Notes under the pieces: model-generated
What the model saw: only the letters and a program-made list of their open reading frames with translations
Database searches by the model: none
Told to the model about the DNA's origin: nothing
Position numbers and translations under genes: made by a program
Assembly (NCBI GenBank): GCA_023229665.1
Contig: JALNYW010000001.1
Location: 248,001 to 312,000, forward strand
Reading direction: 5' to 3'
From: Patescibacteria group bacterium
GTDB taxonomy: Bacteria > Patescibacteriota > Patescibacteriia > 2-12-FULL-60-25
Length of the DNA: 64,000 nucleotides
In this document: in pieces, positions 43,598 through 51,281 of the stretch
How positions within the stretch are numbered: position 1 is the first letter of the stretch
Layout of the letters: each line of letters begins with the position of its first letter

Positions 43598-43644
43598 GCA
43601 CACCTGTGTGCAGAAGCACTTCGGTGCGCAGGCACATTTCGTGC
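43598..43644 (+). promoter_or_regulatory. Structured 5' leader with three tandem small hairpins
   Basis: GCACACCTGTGTGC (43598-43611), GCAC-TTCG-GTGC (43616-43627, a UUCG tetraloop) and GCAC-ATTTC-GTGC (43632-43644), followed by an unpaired stretch and a GGAAGG-type ribosome-binding site. All three use the same GCAC/GTGC stem. Confidence 0.65.
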
Positions 43645-43675
43645 GTAGTTCATTTTTTTGGAAGGTAGGTACGAC

Positions 43676-44110
43676 ATGTCAAGAAGCCCCACCGGACCGC
43701 TCAAGGCGATCGCCGCCGGTTACGAAGTGAAGACGGAGTTGGCCGCGGGCGGCTACGTGCTGTCCACGATGGCGGGGACCGCCGATGCCGACTTCGCCGC
43801 ATCCATTCGCGGCCAGGTCATGCCGAAGCTGAAGCCGCCGGAGGTCATCGACTGGATCGCTGATGCGACTCTCGTGACGAAGTTCACGTCGACCCTCGTG
43901 AAGCCCGCGTCCGAGATCCTACGTGACTTCAAGGCGCGCGGCGGCCGTCACGTGGTCGCCGTGATCCCCGAGGGGTCCATCATCCGCATGGCGGCCGCGA
44001 GCGTGAGCATGGCCTCCAACTTGCTCGGCGGAACCAAGATCGTGGTCGTCGCGACCATGAAGGACGCCGTCCGGATGCTCAACGAGCTCAAGCTCGGAGG
44101 TGGCGCATGA
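43676..44110 (+). CDS. STAS/SpoIIAA-like small protein A, guest gene
   Basis: A 144-residue alpha/beta protein. After ELAAGGYVLSTMAGTADADF it reads PPEVIDWIADATLV, ILRDFKARGGRHVVAVIP, GSIIRMAAASVSMASNLLGG, TKIVVVATMKDAVRML. This strand-helix-strand-helix order is that of STAS/SpoIIAA-like domains, which I associate with many small Myxococcota proteins. No phosphorylatable Ser can be assigned. Strong promoter, hairpin leader and ribosome-binding site precede the ATG at 43676. It overlaps the next gene by 4 nt, so the two products may act together. Confidence 0.65.
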   Translation: MSRSPTGPLKAIAAGYEVKTELAAGGYVLSTMAGTADADFAASIRGQVMPKLKPPEVIDWIADATLVTKFTSTLVKPASEILRDFKARGGRHVVAVIPEGSIIRMAAASVSMASNLLGGTKIVVVATMKDAVRMLNELKLGGGA

Positions 44111-44532
44111 CCGGCCCTCCTCACAAGACGCCGACGCACAGAACCGGCACCAATCTCAAGCTGGATGACCTCCTGCGGGGAGAGGCCTTCGGAATCTTTC
44201 CGACGTCGGCCAAGCCGGTCGCCATCGACGAGATGATGAAGGCTGCGAGCGTCAGGTTCGGCCCCAAGGGACTGTTCTCGATCGGCGTTTCGAACGAGGT
44301 CGAGATCATTCAGCCCGAAGCCCGCGAGCGCATACGGAAGGGCTTCGAGCACTTCCGCGACGCCGGAGGCATCCAGGTTCTGGTGTTCTGCACCAAGCCA
44401 ACCGCTGCCACGGCCTTCATCCGCGTGGCGAGCGAGGTCGGAATCCTCCTCACCATCGTTCGAACTTCGGAGGAGCAGACCAAACTTCAGAAGGAGTTCC
44501 GGGACAAGTACCACCCGAAACCCAAGACCTGA
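44107..44532 (+). CDS. STAS/SpoIIAA-like small protein B, guest gene
   Basis: A 141-residue protein. The C-terminal half (RIRKGFEHFRDAGGIQVLVF, then PTAATAFIRVASEVGILLTI and RTSEEQTKLQKEF) lines up by eye with protein A (helix ending -GG, strand, helix, strand, helix). The N-terminal 35 residues are polar and probably flexible. GGAGGT lies 5 nt before the ATG; ATGA overlap with gene A indicates translational coupling. No enzymatic motif. Confidence 0.6.
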   Translation: MTGPPHKTPTHRTGTNLKLDDLLRGEAFGIFPTSAKPVAIDEMMKAASVRFGPKGLFSIGVSNEVEIIQPEARERIRKGFEHFRDAGGIQVLVFCTKPTAATAFIRVASEVGILLTIVRTSEEQTKLQKEFRDKYHPKPKT

Positions 44533-44574
44533 TCCGCCGCAGCGAGCCTTATGGCTTCTCGGCGGAATTTTTTT
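44533..44574 (+). terminator. Terminator of the two-gene STAS-like operon
   Basis: CCGCCG, inner stem AGCC-TTAT-GGCT, CGGCGG, then AATTTTTTT. Confidence 0.8.
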
Positions 44575-44588
44575 ACACAGAGGCAACG

Positions 44589-44617
44589 TTGACCACGAAC
44601 GGCAAAACGAATAGTAT
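44589..44617 (+). promoter_or_regulatory. Promoter of the lipoprotein hydrolase gene
   Basis: TTGACC, 17-bp spacer, TAGTAT (44612-44617). A GGAGGT ribosome-binding site sits 5 nt before the ATG at 44637. Confidence 0.65.
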
Positions 44618-44636
44618 CCGCGAACGGAGGTAAAGG

Positions 44637-45692
44637 ATGGCAAAGCAGTTCCTCAGTTCCTTGTCCTTGTTGGTGTTCGTCGCGTTGAGTGTTCTCCTGC
44701 CCGGATGTGTCGCGCAGGAGAACGAGCCGGTCGCGGGTCGCACGGAAGAGCTCCACCTCACGGAAGTGAAGCGCAGCTCCTTCGACATCCCGATCGGTCA
44801 CGGAGACAGCGTCTTCGCGCGTGTGGCCTACCGTCCGGTGGACCTCCTCCATCCACGCCAGCTGGTGGTGCTCGTTCCCGGAACCCTGGCGAACGGGGGC
44901 GGCTACTACGACATCGCCTCAGGCACCGGCTACAACACGATGGAGCTCCTCGCCAACGAGGGCTACATCGTCGCCGCTCTCGACTTGCTCGGGACCGGCG
45001 AGAACGAGCGCTTCGAAGATGGCGGCGTCCTCGGCACGGAAGTCGCCGCCGACGCCGTGAGTCGCGCCGCACGCGTGCTCCGCCTGCTCTTCCTCGCCTC
45101 GGACGTCTTCGTCTACGGAGAGACGGGCCTGGGCTCCAACATCTGCGTCCTACTGGCTCGTGAACCGTGGGTGAGCGGCATCATCGTCGCTTCCCCGTTC
45201 TACATCCAGTTCGGACCGTTCGGCGTCGCGCAGCTCTTCGATCCTGCCGGCGCCGCTCTCCTCCAGAGCATCCCCGGGGGCTACCTCCCGCTCGCTCCGG
45301 AGACCTTCGGTCCCGTGCTGTTCGCGGCGCCGCCTGCGGTCGCCGCAGAAGCGATCCCGGCCCTGCTCGGTCCCGCACCGTCCGCCGTGCCCGTCGCTCC
45401 GTTGCTCGAGCCATTCGAGCACACCGGTCCCGACAGCATCGCGACGGGACGACTGGCTACGCCGATCGTCACCGTGGAGTCCGCGATCGCGCCCGCCCTG
45501 TTCATCCAGGGCAACCCCGACCCCGTCGGCTCCGTCGAAGGCGCCGAAGAGCTCGTCGCCGACTACGGCGGTGACGCCGAGCTCGTGGTGATCGCGGGCG
45601 CCACGCATCTCATGCGCTTCGATGCCGTGATCTCGGATGGTCCGACCAGCCAGTTCTGGTCGCCCATCCTCGAGTTCCTCGAGACGCACTGA
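44637..45692 (+). CDS. Lipoprotein alpha/beta-hydrolase-like protein, guest gene
   Basis: A 351-residue protein: lipoprotein signal peptide (1-24, lipobox LLPGC), then an alpha/beta-hydrolase pattern: LVVLVPGTLANGGGYY (oxyanion strand), YIVAALDLLGTGENERF, DVFVYGETGLGSNICVLLA (nucleophile-elbow position reads GETG, so the usual Ser is not obvious), and near the end VIAGATHLMRFD supplying the catalytic His. The missing G-x-S-x-G suggests an altered or inactive nucleophile. Very high GC3, own promoter and terminator. Confidence 0.7.
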   Translation: MAKQFLSSLSLLVFVALSVLLPGCVAQENEPVAGRTEELHLTEVKRSSFDIPIGHGDSVFARVAYRPVDLLHPRQLVVLVPGTLANGGGYYDIASGTGYNTMELLANEGYIVAALDLLGTGENERFEDGGVLGTEVAADAVSRAARVLRLLFLASDVFVYGETGLGSNICVLLAREPWVSGIIVASPFYIQFGPFGVAQLFDPAGAALLQSIPGGYLPLAPETFGPVLFAAPPAVAAEAIPALLGPAPSAVPVAPLLEPFEHTGPDSIATGRLATPIVTVESAIAPALFIQGNPDPVGSVEGAEELVADYGGDAELVVIAGATHLMRFDAVISDGPTSQFWSPILEFLETH

Positions 45693-45699
45693 CCCGCCT

Positions 45700-45729
45700 G
45701 CTCGGCCCAAAACGGCCGGGCTTTTTTCT
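45700..45729 (+). terminator. Terminator of the hydrolase gene
   Basis: GCTCGGCC-CAAAAC-GGCCGGGC followed by TTTTTT. Confidence 0.85.
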
Positions 45730-45736
45730 TATGAAA

Positions 45737-45763
45737 TAAAAAGAGCGGACCTAGTGGTCCGCT
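45737..45763 (-). terminator. Terminator of the cytochrome peroxidase gene
   Basis: Minus strand AGCGGACC-ACTA-GGTCCGCT followed by CTTTTT. The stems are perfect. Confidence 0.75.
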
Positions 45764-45812
45764 TGAGGAGCGTACAGATGCAGAATTCATGCGCTTTGAT
45801 CTACCACCAAGT

Positions 45813-45826
45813 TTCACCCGGGTGAA
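45813..45826. promoter_or_regulatory. Perfect 14-bp palindrome
   Basis: TTCACCCGGGTGAA, in the 3' region between the convergent hydrolase and peroxidase genes. Could be a protein-binding site or part of the 3' RNA structure; no evidence decides. Confidence 0.35.
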
Positions 45827-45853
45827 GCACATCAAAGTCCCACGAATGGACTG

Positions 45854-47230
45854 CTATCGGAACGCGTAACGCATGTAGGCGGCGATGTCCGCGACGTCCT
45901 GATCAGTGATCGTGAGGGCGTCGGCTTCATCACGGATGGCTGCCGCGACCTCGAGCTGCCCGATCGACTCCATGAAGGCCGCTTGCGCGTACATGGACGC
46001 CTGGGTCGGCGCGAAGAACTCACGGTAGTGACGGGCCACGTCTTCGAACGTGGCAGCGCTGTTGTCGTGGAAATACGGCGCGGTGCGCGCCGATCCCCAC
46101 AAGGTGGGCATGCGATGGAATTCGGTCGCGCCTCCGGGGGCAGCGACGAGGCACGCGGCCGTGGTGATGCACGGATTCGCGGGACCGTCGGAACCGTCGC
46201 TCGGATCGGCATCGACCACCAGCACGCCCGGATCGGGCGACTGGAGCGTGAACGTCATACCCGCAGGCCACATCGGCATGCCGATCGGCCCGATGCGCGG
46301 GTTGTCGTTCAGATGATCCGCGGCGAGCGTCACGTGGTACGTGTACTCGGGCAGGCCGCGCCTGTTGAACTGCGACGTCCGGTTGCCCGAGAACGGCAGG
46401 TCAGGCGGATCGCCGGGGTTGAAGTGACCCGTGCGGTTCAGCATCGGTCCGGCGTGGCACGTGGCGCACAGGCCGTGCGTACCCGCCGAAGCGCTGAGAG
46501 GCTCGTCGAGGAAGAACGCGCGGCCGCGCTCTTCCGAGTCATCGCGCCCATGGGGCAGCGTCGGCTCGGGCCCGCCATGCGCGTACTCCCGAAGCGCCGC
46601 GCTCGAGAAGAGCTGCTCCTGGAAGAACGCGATATCCGCGAGCTCCGATTCCGTCGGAAGCCGCAGGGCCTCCGCATGGTCGAGAGCGGCGGACAGCGCC
46701 TGGTGGGCGAGATCCGTCCCCTCGCGGCCATCCCACATGAGATGGTCGTTCAGGGCCGAGTTGATGCTCGTCGGCGTCGCGCGCCTGAGCGCCACGACGT
46801 ACCGACCGTCCGGACGCACCTGCACGTTGACGCCATCGACTTCGTCGACGGTCACGTTAGGCGCGAGCACGACGTGCACGCGTACCAAGCCGTCTTCGCG
46901 GATGCGATCGTAGGTATCGCCTCCTTCGACATCGGCGTCGACGGGGCGGAACGTCGGATCATTCGGATCCTCCGCGAACGCGCGCTGCACGTCCTCGGGG
47001 GCGAGGTCGAAGCGCGAGGTCACGAGGTGGCATGTACCGCAGGTGCGGTCATTGCCATCGAACGTCTCGAACTGGAACAGGAGCCCACCACGGATGGCGT
47101 GCCCCAGCTCGTCGAGAGTGAGGGCTTCTTCTGCTCCCGCGGCCTCTTCGACCGCGAGAGGAGATTCCGCCGCGCATCCGAAGACGCACAGCAGGCCCAC
47201 GAACCAGAGGAAATACAAATCGCGTCTCAC
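45854..47230 (-). CDS. Di-heme cytochrome c peroxidase (MauG/CcpA family) lipoprotein, guest gene
   Basis: A 458-residue protein from GTG 47230 (AGG 7 nt upstream). Lipoprotein signal LYFLWFVGLLCVFGC. Two heme-binding motifs: CGTCH near residue 60 and CATCH near 255, with the CCP/MauG context MLNRTGHFNPGD, STS-like linker, AACLVAAPGGATEFHRMPTLWGSARTAPYFHDNSA, and DQDVADIAAYM at the C-terminus. The family reduces peroxide or oxidises protein substrates outside the membrane and needs cytochrome c maturation, usually absent in CPR bacteria. GC-rich codons. Confidence 0.85.
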   Translation of the reverse strand: MRRDLYFLWFVGLLCVFGCAAESPLAVEEAAGAEEALTLDELGHAIRGGLLFQFETFDGNDRTCGTCHLVTSRFDLAPEDVQRAFAEDPNDPTFRPVDADVEGGDTYDRIREDGLVRVHVVLAPNVTVDEVDGVNVQVRPDGRYVVALRRATPTSINSALNDHLMWDGREGTDLAHQALSAALDHAEALRLPTESELADIAFFQEQLFSSAALREYAHGGPEPTLPHGRDDSEERGRAFFLDEPLSASAGTHGLCATCHAGPMLNRTGHFNPGDPPDLPFSGNRTSQFNRRGLPEYTYHVTLAADHLNDNPRIGPIGMPMWPAGMTFTLQSPDPGVLVVDADPSDGSDGPANPCITTAACLVAAPGGATEFHRMPTLWGSARTAPYFHDNSAATFEDVARHYREFFAPTQASMYAQAAFMESIGQLEVAAAIRDEADALTITDQDVADIAAYMRYAFR

Positions 47231-47328
47231 TCCGCACCTATCTCTGCTGGAAGGAACAAACACCCCGAGGACCATTCCTCCGGGGTAGGCGAAAGACTAC
47301 TGCATGGGAACGAAGTCCGCAACGTGAT

Positions 47329-47784
47329 CTACGCGCGCTTGGACATACCAACCGGGATCTTTTCGCGCTCGAGCTGGGAAAGCACGTCGTTGATCGGCAT
47401 GCCCAGGGGGCCATACTCCTCAGCCTTCGACAGGGCTTCCTTCACCGAATCGTGATAGTGCAGCTTGCCTCCGGTCCCGGAGTAGAACCCGAGGGTCACG
47501 AGGGACTTGATACCGCTGATGAGGAACGGACTCGACATCAGGGGCACCAAGTGGATCGATTCGTGGTACTGCCGCATCTCGGCATGCTCGACGTACATCT
47601 TCTTCGCGATTTCGACGCTGGGTCTCTTCAGCGTTTCTCCTAGTATTCCGATGCCGGCGAGCGGTCCCGCGAGGGCGCAGGCTCCCTTGGCCTGAAGTAA
47701 CGCGCGGTTCACGTCCGACATGGTGATCTCGTCGATCCAATAGTTCACAAAGACCCGTCTACCGACCCAGAAACGAACGGTCAT
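47329..47784 (-). CDS. STAS/SpoIIAA-like small protein C, guest gene
   Basis: A 151-residue protein. VRFWVGRRVFVNYWIDEITM, PLAGIGILGETLKRPSVEIAKK, ESIHLVPLM, SPFLISGIKSLVTLGFYSG, GKLHYHDSVKEALSKAEEY. The strand-helix-strand-helix ending parallels proteins A and B, and the opening resembles a family I recall from Myxococcota. GGAGG lies 8 nt before the ATG. Downstream on the minus strand a CCCCGGAGG/TCCTCGGGG hairpin may terminate it before the peroxidase gene. Confidence 0.6.
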   Translation of the reverse strand: MTVRFWVGRRVFVNYWIDEITMSDVNRALLQAKGACALAGPLAGIGILGETLKRPSVEIAKKMYVEHAEMRQYHESIHLVPLMSSPFLISGIKSLVTLGFYSGTGGKLHYHDSVKEALSKAEEYGPLGMPINDVLSQLEREKIPVGMSKRA

Positions 47785-47858
47785 GGCTTTTCCTCCAGGT
47801 TACTGGCGGCGTCAATAAAGCAGGATTTTGATAAAAATGTCAATCCGAAACCCTCGGA

Positions 47859-47890
47859 CAATAAAACCTCCCGTCTGGGAGGTTTTATTG
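47859..47890 (-). terminator. Terminator after tRNA-Glu
   Basis: ATAAAACCTCCC-GTCT-GGGAGGTTTTAT; also lies at the right edge of the guest block. Confidence 0.85.
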
Positions 47891-47891
47891 T

Positions 47892-47966
47892 TGGTAGCCC
47901 CAAGGGGAATCGAACCCCTATTGACGGCTTGAGAAGCCGCTGTCCTAACCGTTAGACGATGAGGCC
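47892..47966 (-). tRNA. tRNA-Glu (CTC)
   Basis: The anticodon arm GCGGC-TTCTCAA-GCCGT gives CTC. Acceptor GGCCTCA/TGGGGCT contains G1:U72 and U5:G68 wobbles. T-loop GGTTCGATTCC, encoded CCA. It borders the guest block, but no tRNA-fragment repeat marking integration is visible at the far end. Confidence 0.9.
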
Positions 47967-47973
47967 GTATCGA

Positions 47974-49323
47974 TTATTTGCGTTGCCAAGCGGCACCCTG
48001 GCGCACCAGCAACTCCGAAGCGCGTACCGGTTCGGCCATCAATTCTTTGATGACGCGTTCCATGCGCACGCCTTTCGTTTCCAACGTTCCCTGCGAAGCT
48101 TTCGCGAGAACGATATCGCCGGGCTTCAGAATCTCCTGGATGAAGAGTCCCGCCTCCGGCGTATCCTCGATGAAACGCACCTGTTCCGACTTCATGCCGT
48201 TCGCAAGCGCGCCTTCCATCATGGCGCGGCCGAATATACCACAGCAAATCAAGACGTCAATCCCCGCTTTCGCGGTTTCCGCGCCGACACGGCGGTGCAT
48301 TTCTTCCGATTTCGCGCCGAGTTCGCGCATCTCTCCGAGACACGCGATCTTGCGTTGGCCGGGCGCCGTTTCAACGCTCGCCAAATCTTTCAACGACTGG
48401 ATCACCGATGCGGGCGAGGCATTGTAGGTATCGTCAAATAAATACGTATGCTTGATGCCCGGCAGGATGCGCGTCCGTCCATTCACCGGCCGGAAATGCT
48501 TTTCAAAAGCCGCGATTTGCTCCGGCGCGATATCCATCGCCTCGGCGACGCAGACGGCTGCCGCATAGGCATACGCCGCCGATCGTCCATAGACCCCGGG
48601 AATGGTCGCCTGATAGCTGCGCTGGTAATTTTCAAGCTTCACTTCAAGTCCGATCGGAGCATTTCCGTGCGCGGTCGGCTGGGTCACGATTTTGCTGGAG
48701 ACGATACGCACATCCGTTCCGTCAGCTTCTCCGTACGTCATCGAACGCTCATGTGTGAGGTGGCGCATCGCGAATACTTTTTTGTCATCCGCATTTAAAA
48801 CCGCCACGCCGCCCGACTTCAGCGCCTTCACGAGTTGCGATTTCTCTTCCACGAGCGCATCGAGGCTTGGATAATTTCCCGCGTGGACGGGTACCAGGCT
48901 TTCATCGTCCGCCGTGATCGCGGTTACGACGGCGATATCAGGCTTCGCGATGGAGGTAAGATAGGCCAAATCGCCCGGCTTATCCGCGCCCATCTCGAAT
49001 ACAAACGTACGGATCCCCGTCTTCTTCAAACCCGTTTTCATCAAACAGGCATCACTCAGGAGTGAAACCCAGGCCACAGGACTCCGTCCCGGCGCTGGAT
49101 GGCCAAAGACGGTCAACGGGACTCCTAATTCATTATTAAAACTATTTTTCGGGACGCGGACGCGGTTTTCGGATAGCTCGCTCTGTAAAACGGCGCCAAT
49201 GGCCTGCTTGGTGGTGGACTTGCCCACCGACCCCGTCACGGCGATAACCATCGCGCCTTCGCGGGAAAGCGTTTTGGAGGCGGCGCGACCGAGCCAGCCC
49301 TGGAGCCCTGAGAGCAAAGACAT
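47974..49323 (-). CDS. murF: UDP-N-acetylmuramoyl-tripeptide--D-alanyl-D-alanine ligase
   Basis: A 449-residue Mur ligase: ATP site IAVTGSVGKSTTKQAIGAVL, NNELGVPLTVF, EMGADKPGDLAYL, LNADDKKVFAM, and C-terminal DDTYNASPASVIQSLKDL and CLGEMRELGAKSEEMH. The NNE and YNASP motifs are MurF-specific. It adds D-Ala-D-Ala to the peptidoglycan precursor. Upstream of it is ftsI on the same strand. Confidence 0.9.
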   Translation of the reverse strand: MSLLSGLQGWLGRAASKTLSREGAMVIAVTGSVGKSTTKQAIGAVLQSELSENRVRVPKNSFNNELGVPLTVFGHPAPGRSPVAWVSLLSDACLMKTGLKKTGIRTFVFEMGADKPGDLAYLTSIAKPDIAVVTAITADDESLVPVHAGNYPSLDALVEEKSQLVKALKSGGVAVLNADDKKVFAMRHLTHERSMTYGEADGTDVRIVSSKIVTQPTAHGNAPIGLEVKLENYQRSYQATIPGVYGRSAAYAYAAAVCVAEAMDIAPEQIAAFEKHFRPVNGRTRILPGIKHTYLFDDTYNASPASVIQSLKDLASVETAPGQRKIACLGEMRELGAKSEEMHRRVGAETAKAGIDVLICCGIFGRAMMEGALANGMKSEQVRFIEDTPEAGLFIQEILKPGDIVLAKASQGTLETKGVRMERVIKELMAEPVRASELLVRQGAAWQRK

Positions 49324-49367
49324 AGGAGTTTCAATACACCACGACGCGTTTTGTTCGGCAAGATGCC

Positions 49368-51203
49368 TTACGGCTTCGTGCCCGTGGCCGAAGGAGCCGT
49401 CGTGGACGCCGCAGGGGCAACCGGAAGCGGCGGGGCGGGCTTTTCCGTGATCGGACGCTCGGGTTTCACCTGGAGGTAACGCAACAAAAAGGCGGCCAAA
49501 TCACCCCAAACCGGAGCGGCAGACGCTTCGGCATATTGTACGGTCCGGGGGCGGTCTATCTTCACCAACATCACGAATTTTGGATCATCACTCGGTGCGT
49601 AGCCCGCGAATGAACCGATCGTCGCGTCCGGCAAATATCCGGGACCATTCGGATTGGCGATTTGAGCCGTACCCGTTTTTCCCGCGACGTAATAGCCGGG
49701 AACCGCCGCGCGTTTTCCGTGGCCTTCTTCCACCACGGTGACCATCATGCCGGAAACCAAACGCGCCGCGCGCGCCGACACGACTTGCCGGATTTCCGAC
49801 GGAACCGTCACGGTCCGCGTCCCGTCCGGGGCGATGATCTCGCGCACGATATGCGGACGCATCAAGGTGCCGCCATTGGCCAGCGCCTGGAACGCCGCCG
49901 CCATTTGAAGGGGCGTCGCGGTAATGCCCTGGCCATACGATCCGGTCGCCGCGTAAATCTGTCCTTTCTTTTCCAACGGGCTGATATTGCCGTCGCCTTC
50001 CGGGCTCAATTCAATGCCGGTTTTCACCCCTAAGCCGAATTTTTTCACATAATCATTAAACCGCTCTTTTCCGAGCAAGCGTTGTACGAAAATCGTTCCC
50101 GTATTGAGCGATTTTCGAAGCACGTCGGTCATGGTTTGAACGCCGTGAGCGAGGTGGTCCGAATTTCTGATCGTAAAATCGTCGATTTTCTCCTCGCCCT
50201 TATCTTCGTATGTCGTACGAGGGTTGATGAGCTCCGCATCAAGTCCGGCCGCGATGGTCAACGGTTTGAAAATAGAGCCCGGTTCGAATTCATCCAATGT
50301 CGAGGGATTGTTCAAAACGGAGACGGAATCAATCTTGCCGTAATTCGCCGGATCATAATCCGGAGCCGAGCACATCGCCCAAATCGCGCCAGTTTGCGGA
50401 TCGAGCACGATCACGGTTCCGCCATCCGCCTGGAATTCCTGGACGGCGAGGGCGATGCGACGGCAGGCTTCGTATTGGATCGTGCGGTCAATCGTCAGGA
50501 CGATGTCCGAGCCATCCTTTTTTTGTTCAAGCTGCGTCGTTCCAATGGACAAAGGCCGCCCGGCCGCATCGGTTTCAAGTTTGATGGAGCCGTATTTCCC
50601 GGCAAGGTCCTCATTCATCGAACTTTCAATACCATAGCGGCCTTCGCGGACATTCTTATCGTTGAAAGAAACGAATCCGAAAATTTGGCCGCCCAATCCT
50701 TGTTCCGGATAAAAACGGCTGGGCCCTTTCGTGACGCCGATGCCGGGCAAGCGTTTCGCCTGAAGCGCCTGTGCCTGGTCCATGGGTACGTCTTTGGCGA
50801 CGATTTTGTACGTTCCCGTGGTCACCGACAGAATCTTATAGAGCTCGTCATAGGGCTGATTCGTGAAGTCAGCCACCATCTGCGTCGTCGAGGCGAGATC
50901 GGCTTTGATGTCGCGCGGAATGGCAAAGACCTGCCACACCTCGCGATCCTTCGCGACCGGATGCAATGTCCCGTCAAAACGATCGCGTAAAAGGATGGAG
51001 CCGCGTTTCGGGACGAGCGTACTGTCCGAACTGTGCTGGCCTTCGGCTAAAACCTTGTAAACGTCATATTCCAGCACCTGGAGCTGGAACAAGCGCGCCA
51101 CGATCGCCAACATCCCCAACCCAAGCAGCCCGCCAACAAAAATCAGCCGTCCCTTGATACTGGGCTCGGACGACCGGCGCGAATACGCCCTGGCGCTGAC
51201 CAT
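49368..51203 (-). CDS. ftsI: Division transpeptidase FtsI/PBP2-like
   Basis: About 611 residues from ATG 51203: N-terminal membrane helix (GRLIFVGGLLGLGMLAIVARL), PBP dimerisation domain, then the transpeptidase domain with SIFK (FEPGSIFKPLTIAAG), SLNTG and KTGTAQIANP. The C-terminus ends in a Pro/Ala/Thr-rich tail. GATAAT lies 9 nt before this ATG and is the tail of a heptad array, so 51203 is preferred to the in-frame 51227. It cross-links septal peptidoglycan. Confidence 0.9.
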   Translation of the reverse strand: MVSARAYSRRSSEPSIKGRLIFVGGLLGLGMLAIVARLFQLQVLEYDVYKVLAEGQHSSDSTLVPKRGSILLRDRFDGTLHPVAKDREVWQVFAIPRDIKADLASTTQMVADFTNQPYDELYKILSVTTGTYKIVAKDVPMDQAQALQAKRLPGIGVTKGPSRFYPEQGLGGQIFGFVSFNDKNVREGRYGIESSMNEDLAGKYGSIKLETDAAGRPLSIGTTQLEQKKDGSDIVLTIDRTIQYEACRRIALAVQEFQADGGTVIVLDPQTGAIWAMCSAPDYDPANYGKIDSVSVLNNPSTLDEFEPGSIFKPLTIAAGLDAELINPRTTYEDKGEEKIDDFTIRNSDHLAHGVQTMTDVLRKSLNTGTIFVQRLLGKERFNDYVKKFGLGVKTGIELSPEGDGNISPLEKKGQIYAATGSYGQGITATPLQMAAAFQALANGGTLMRPHIVREIIAPDGTRTVTVPSEIRQVVSARAARLVSGMMVTVVEEGHGKRAAVPGYYVAGKTGTAQIANPNGPGYLPDATIGSFAGYAPSDDPKFVMLVKIDRPRTVQYAEASAAPVWGDLAAFLLRYLQVKPERPITEKPAPPLPVAPAASTTAPSATGTKP

Positions 51204-51212
51204 GGGCACAAG

Positions 51213-51281
51213 ATTATCACGTAACACGTAGCACGTAACACGGTGCAGCCAATTGTTACGAGTTACGTGTTACGTGACTTT
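51213..51281. repeat. Inverted heptad arrays between rarA and ftsI
   Basis: Left arm CACGTAA-CACGTAG-CACGTAA-CACGG, right arm GTTACGA-GTTACGT-GTTACGT-GAC, forming an almost perfect 24-bp inverted repeat with a 12-bp centre. On the minus strand the right arm encodes the last residues and TAA of rarA, and the left arm leads into the GATAAT box of ftsI. Confidence 0.8.

Noticed and set aside
45983..47455. 490-codon open frame on the plus strand antisense to the cytochrome peroxidase
   Set aside because: GC-rich codons on one strand create long antisense open frames. The minus-strand frame has a signal peptide, two CxxCH motifs and a ribosome-binding site; the plus frame has none of these.
43563..47820. 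Guest block as a chimeric contig from another organism
   Set aside because: Not fully excluded, but similar GC-rich genes occur singly at four other places between native genes, and the promoter overlaps the native rnhB stop. Read coverage would decide.
47892..47966. tRNA-Glu as attachment site of an integrated island
   Set aside because: No tRNA 3'-end duplicate is found near 43560 and no integrase gene is present.
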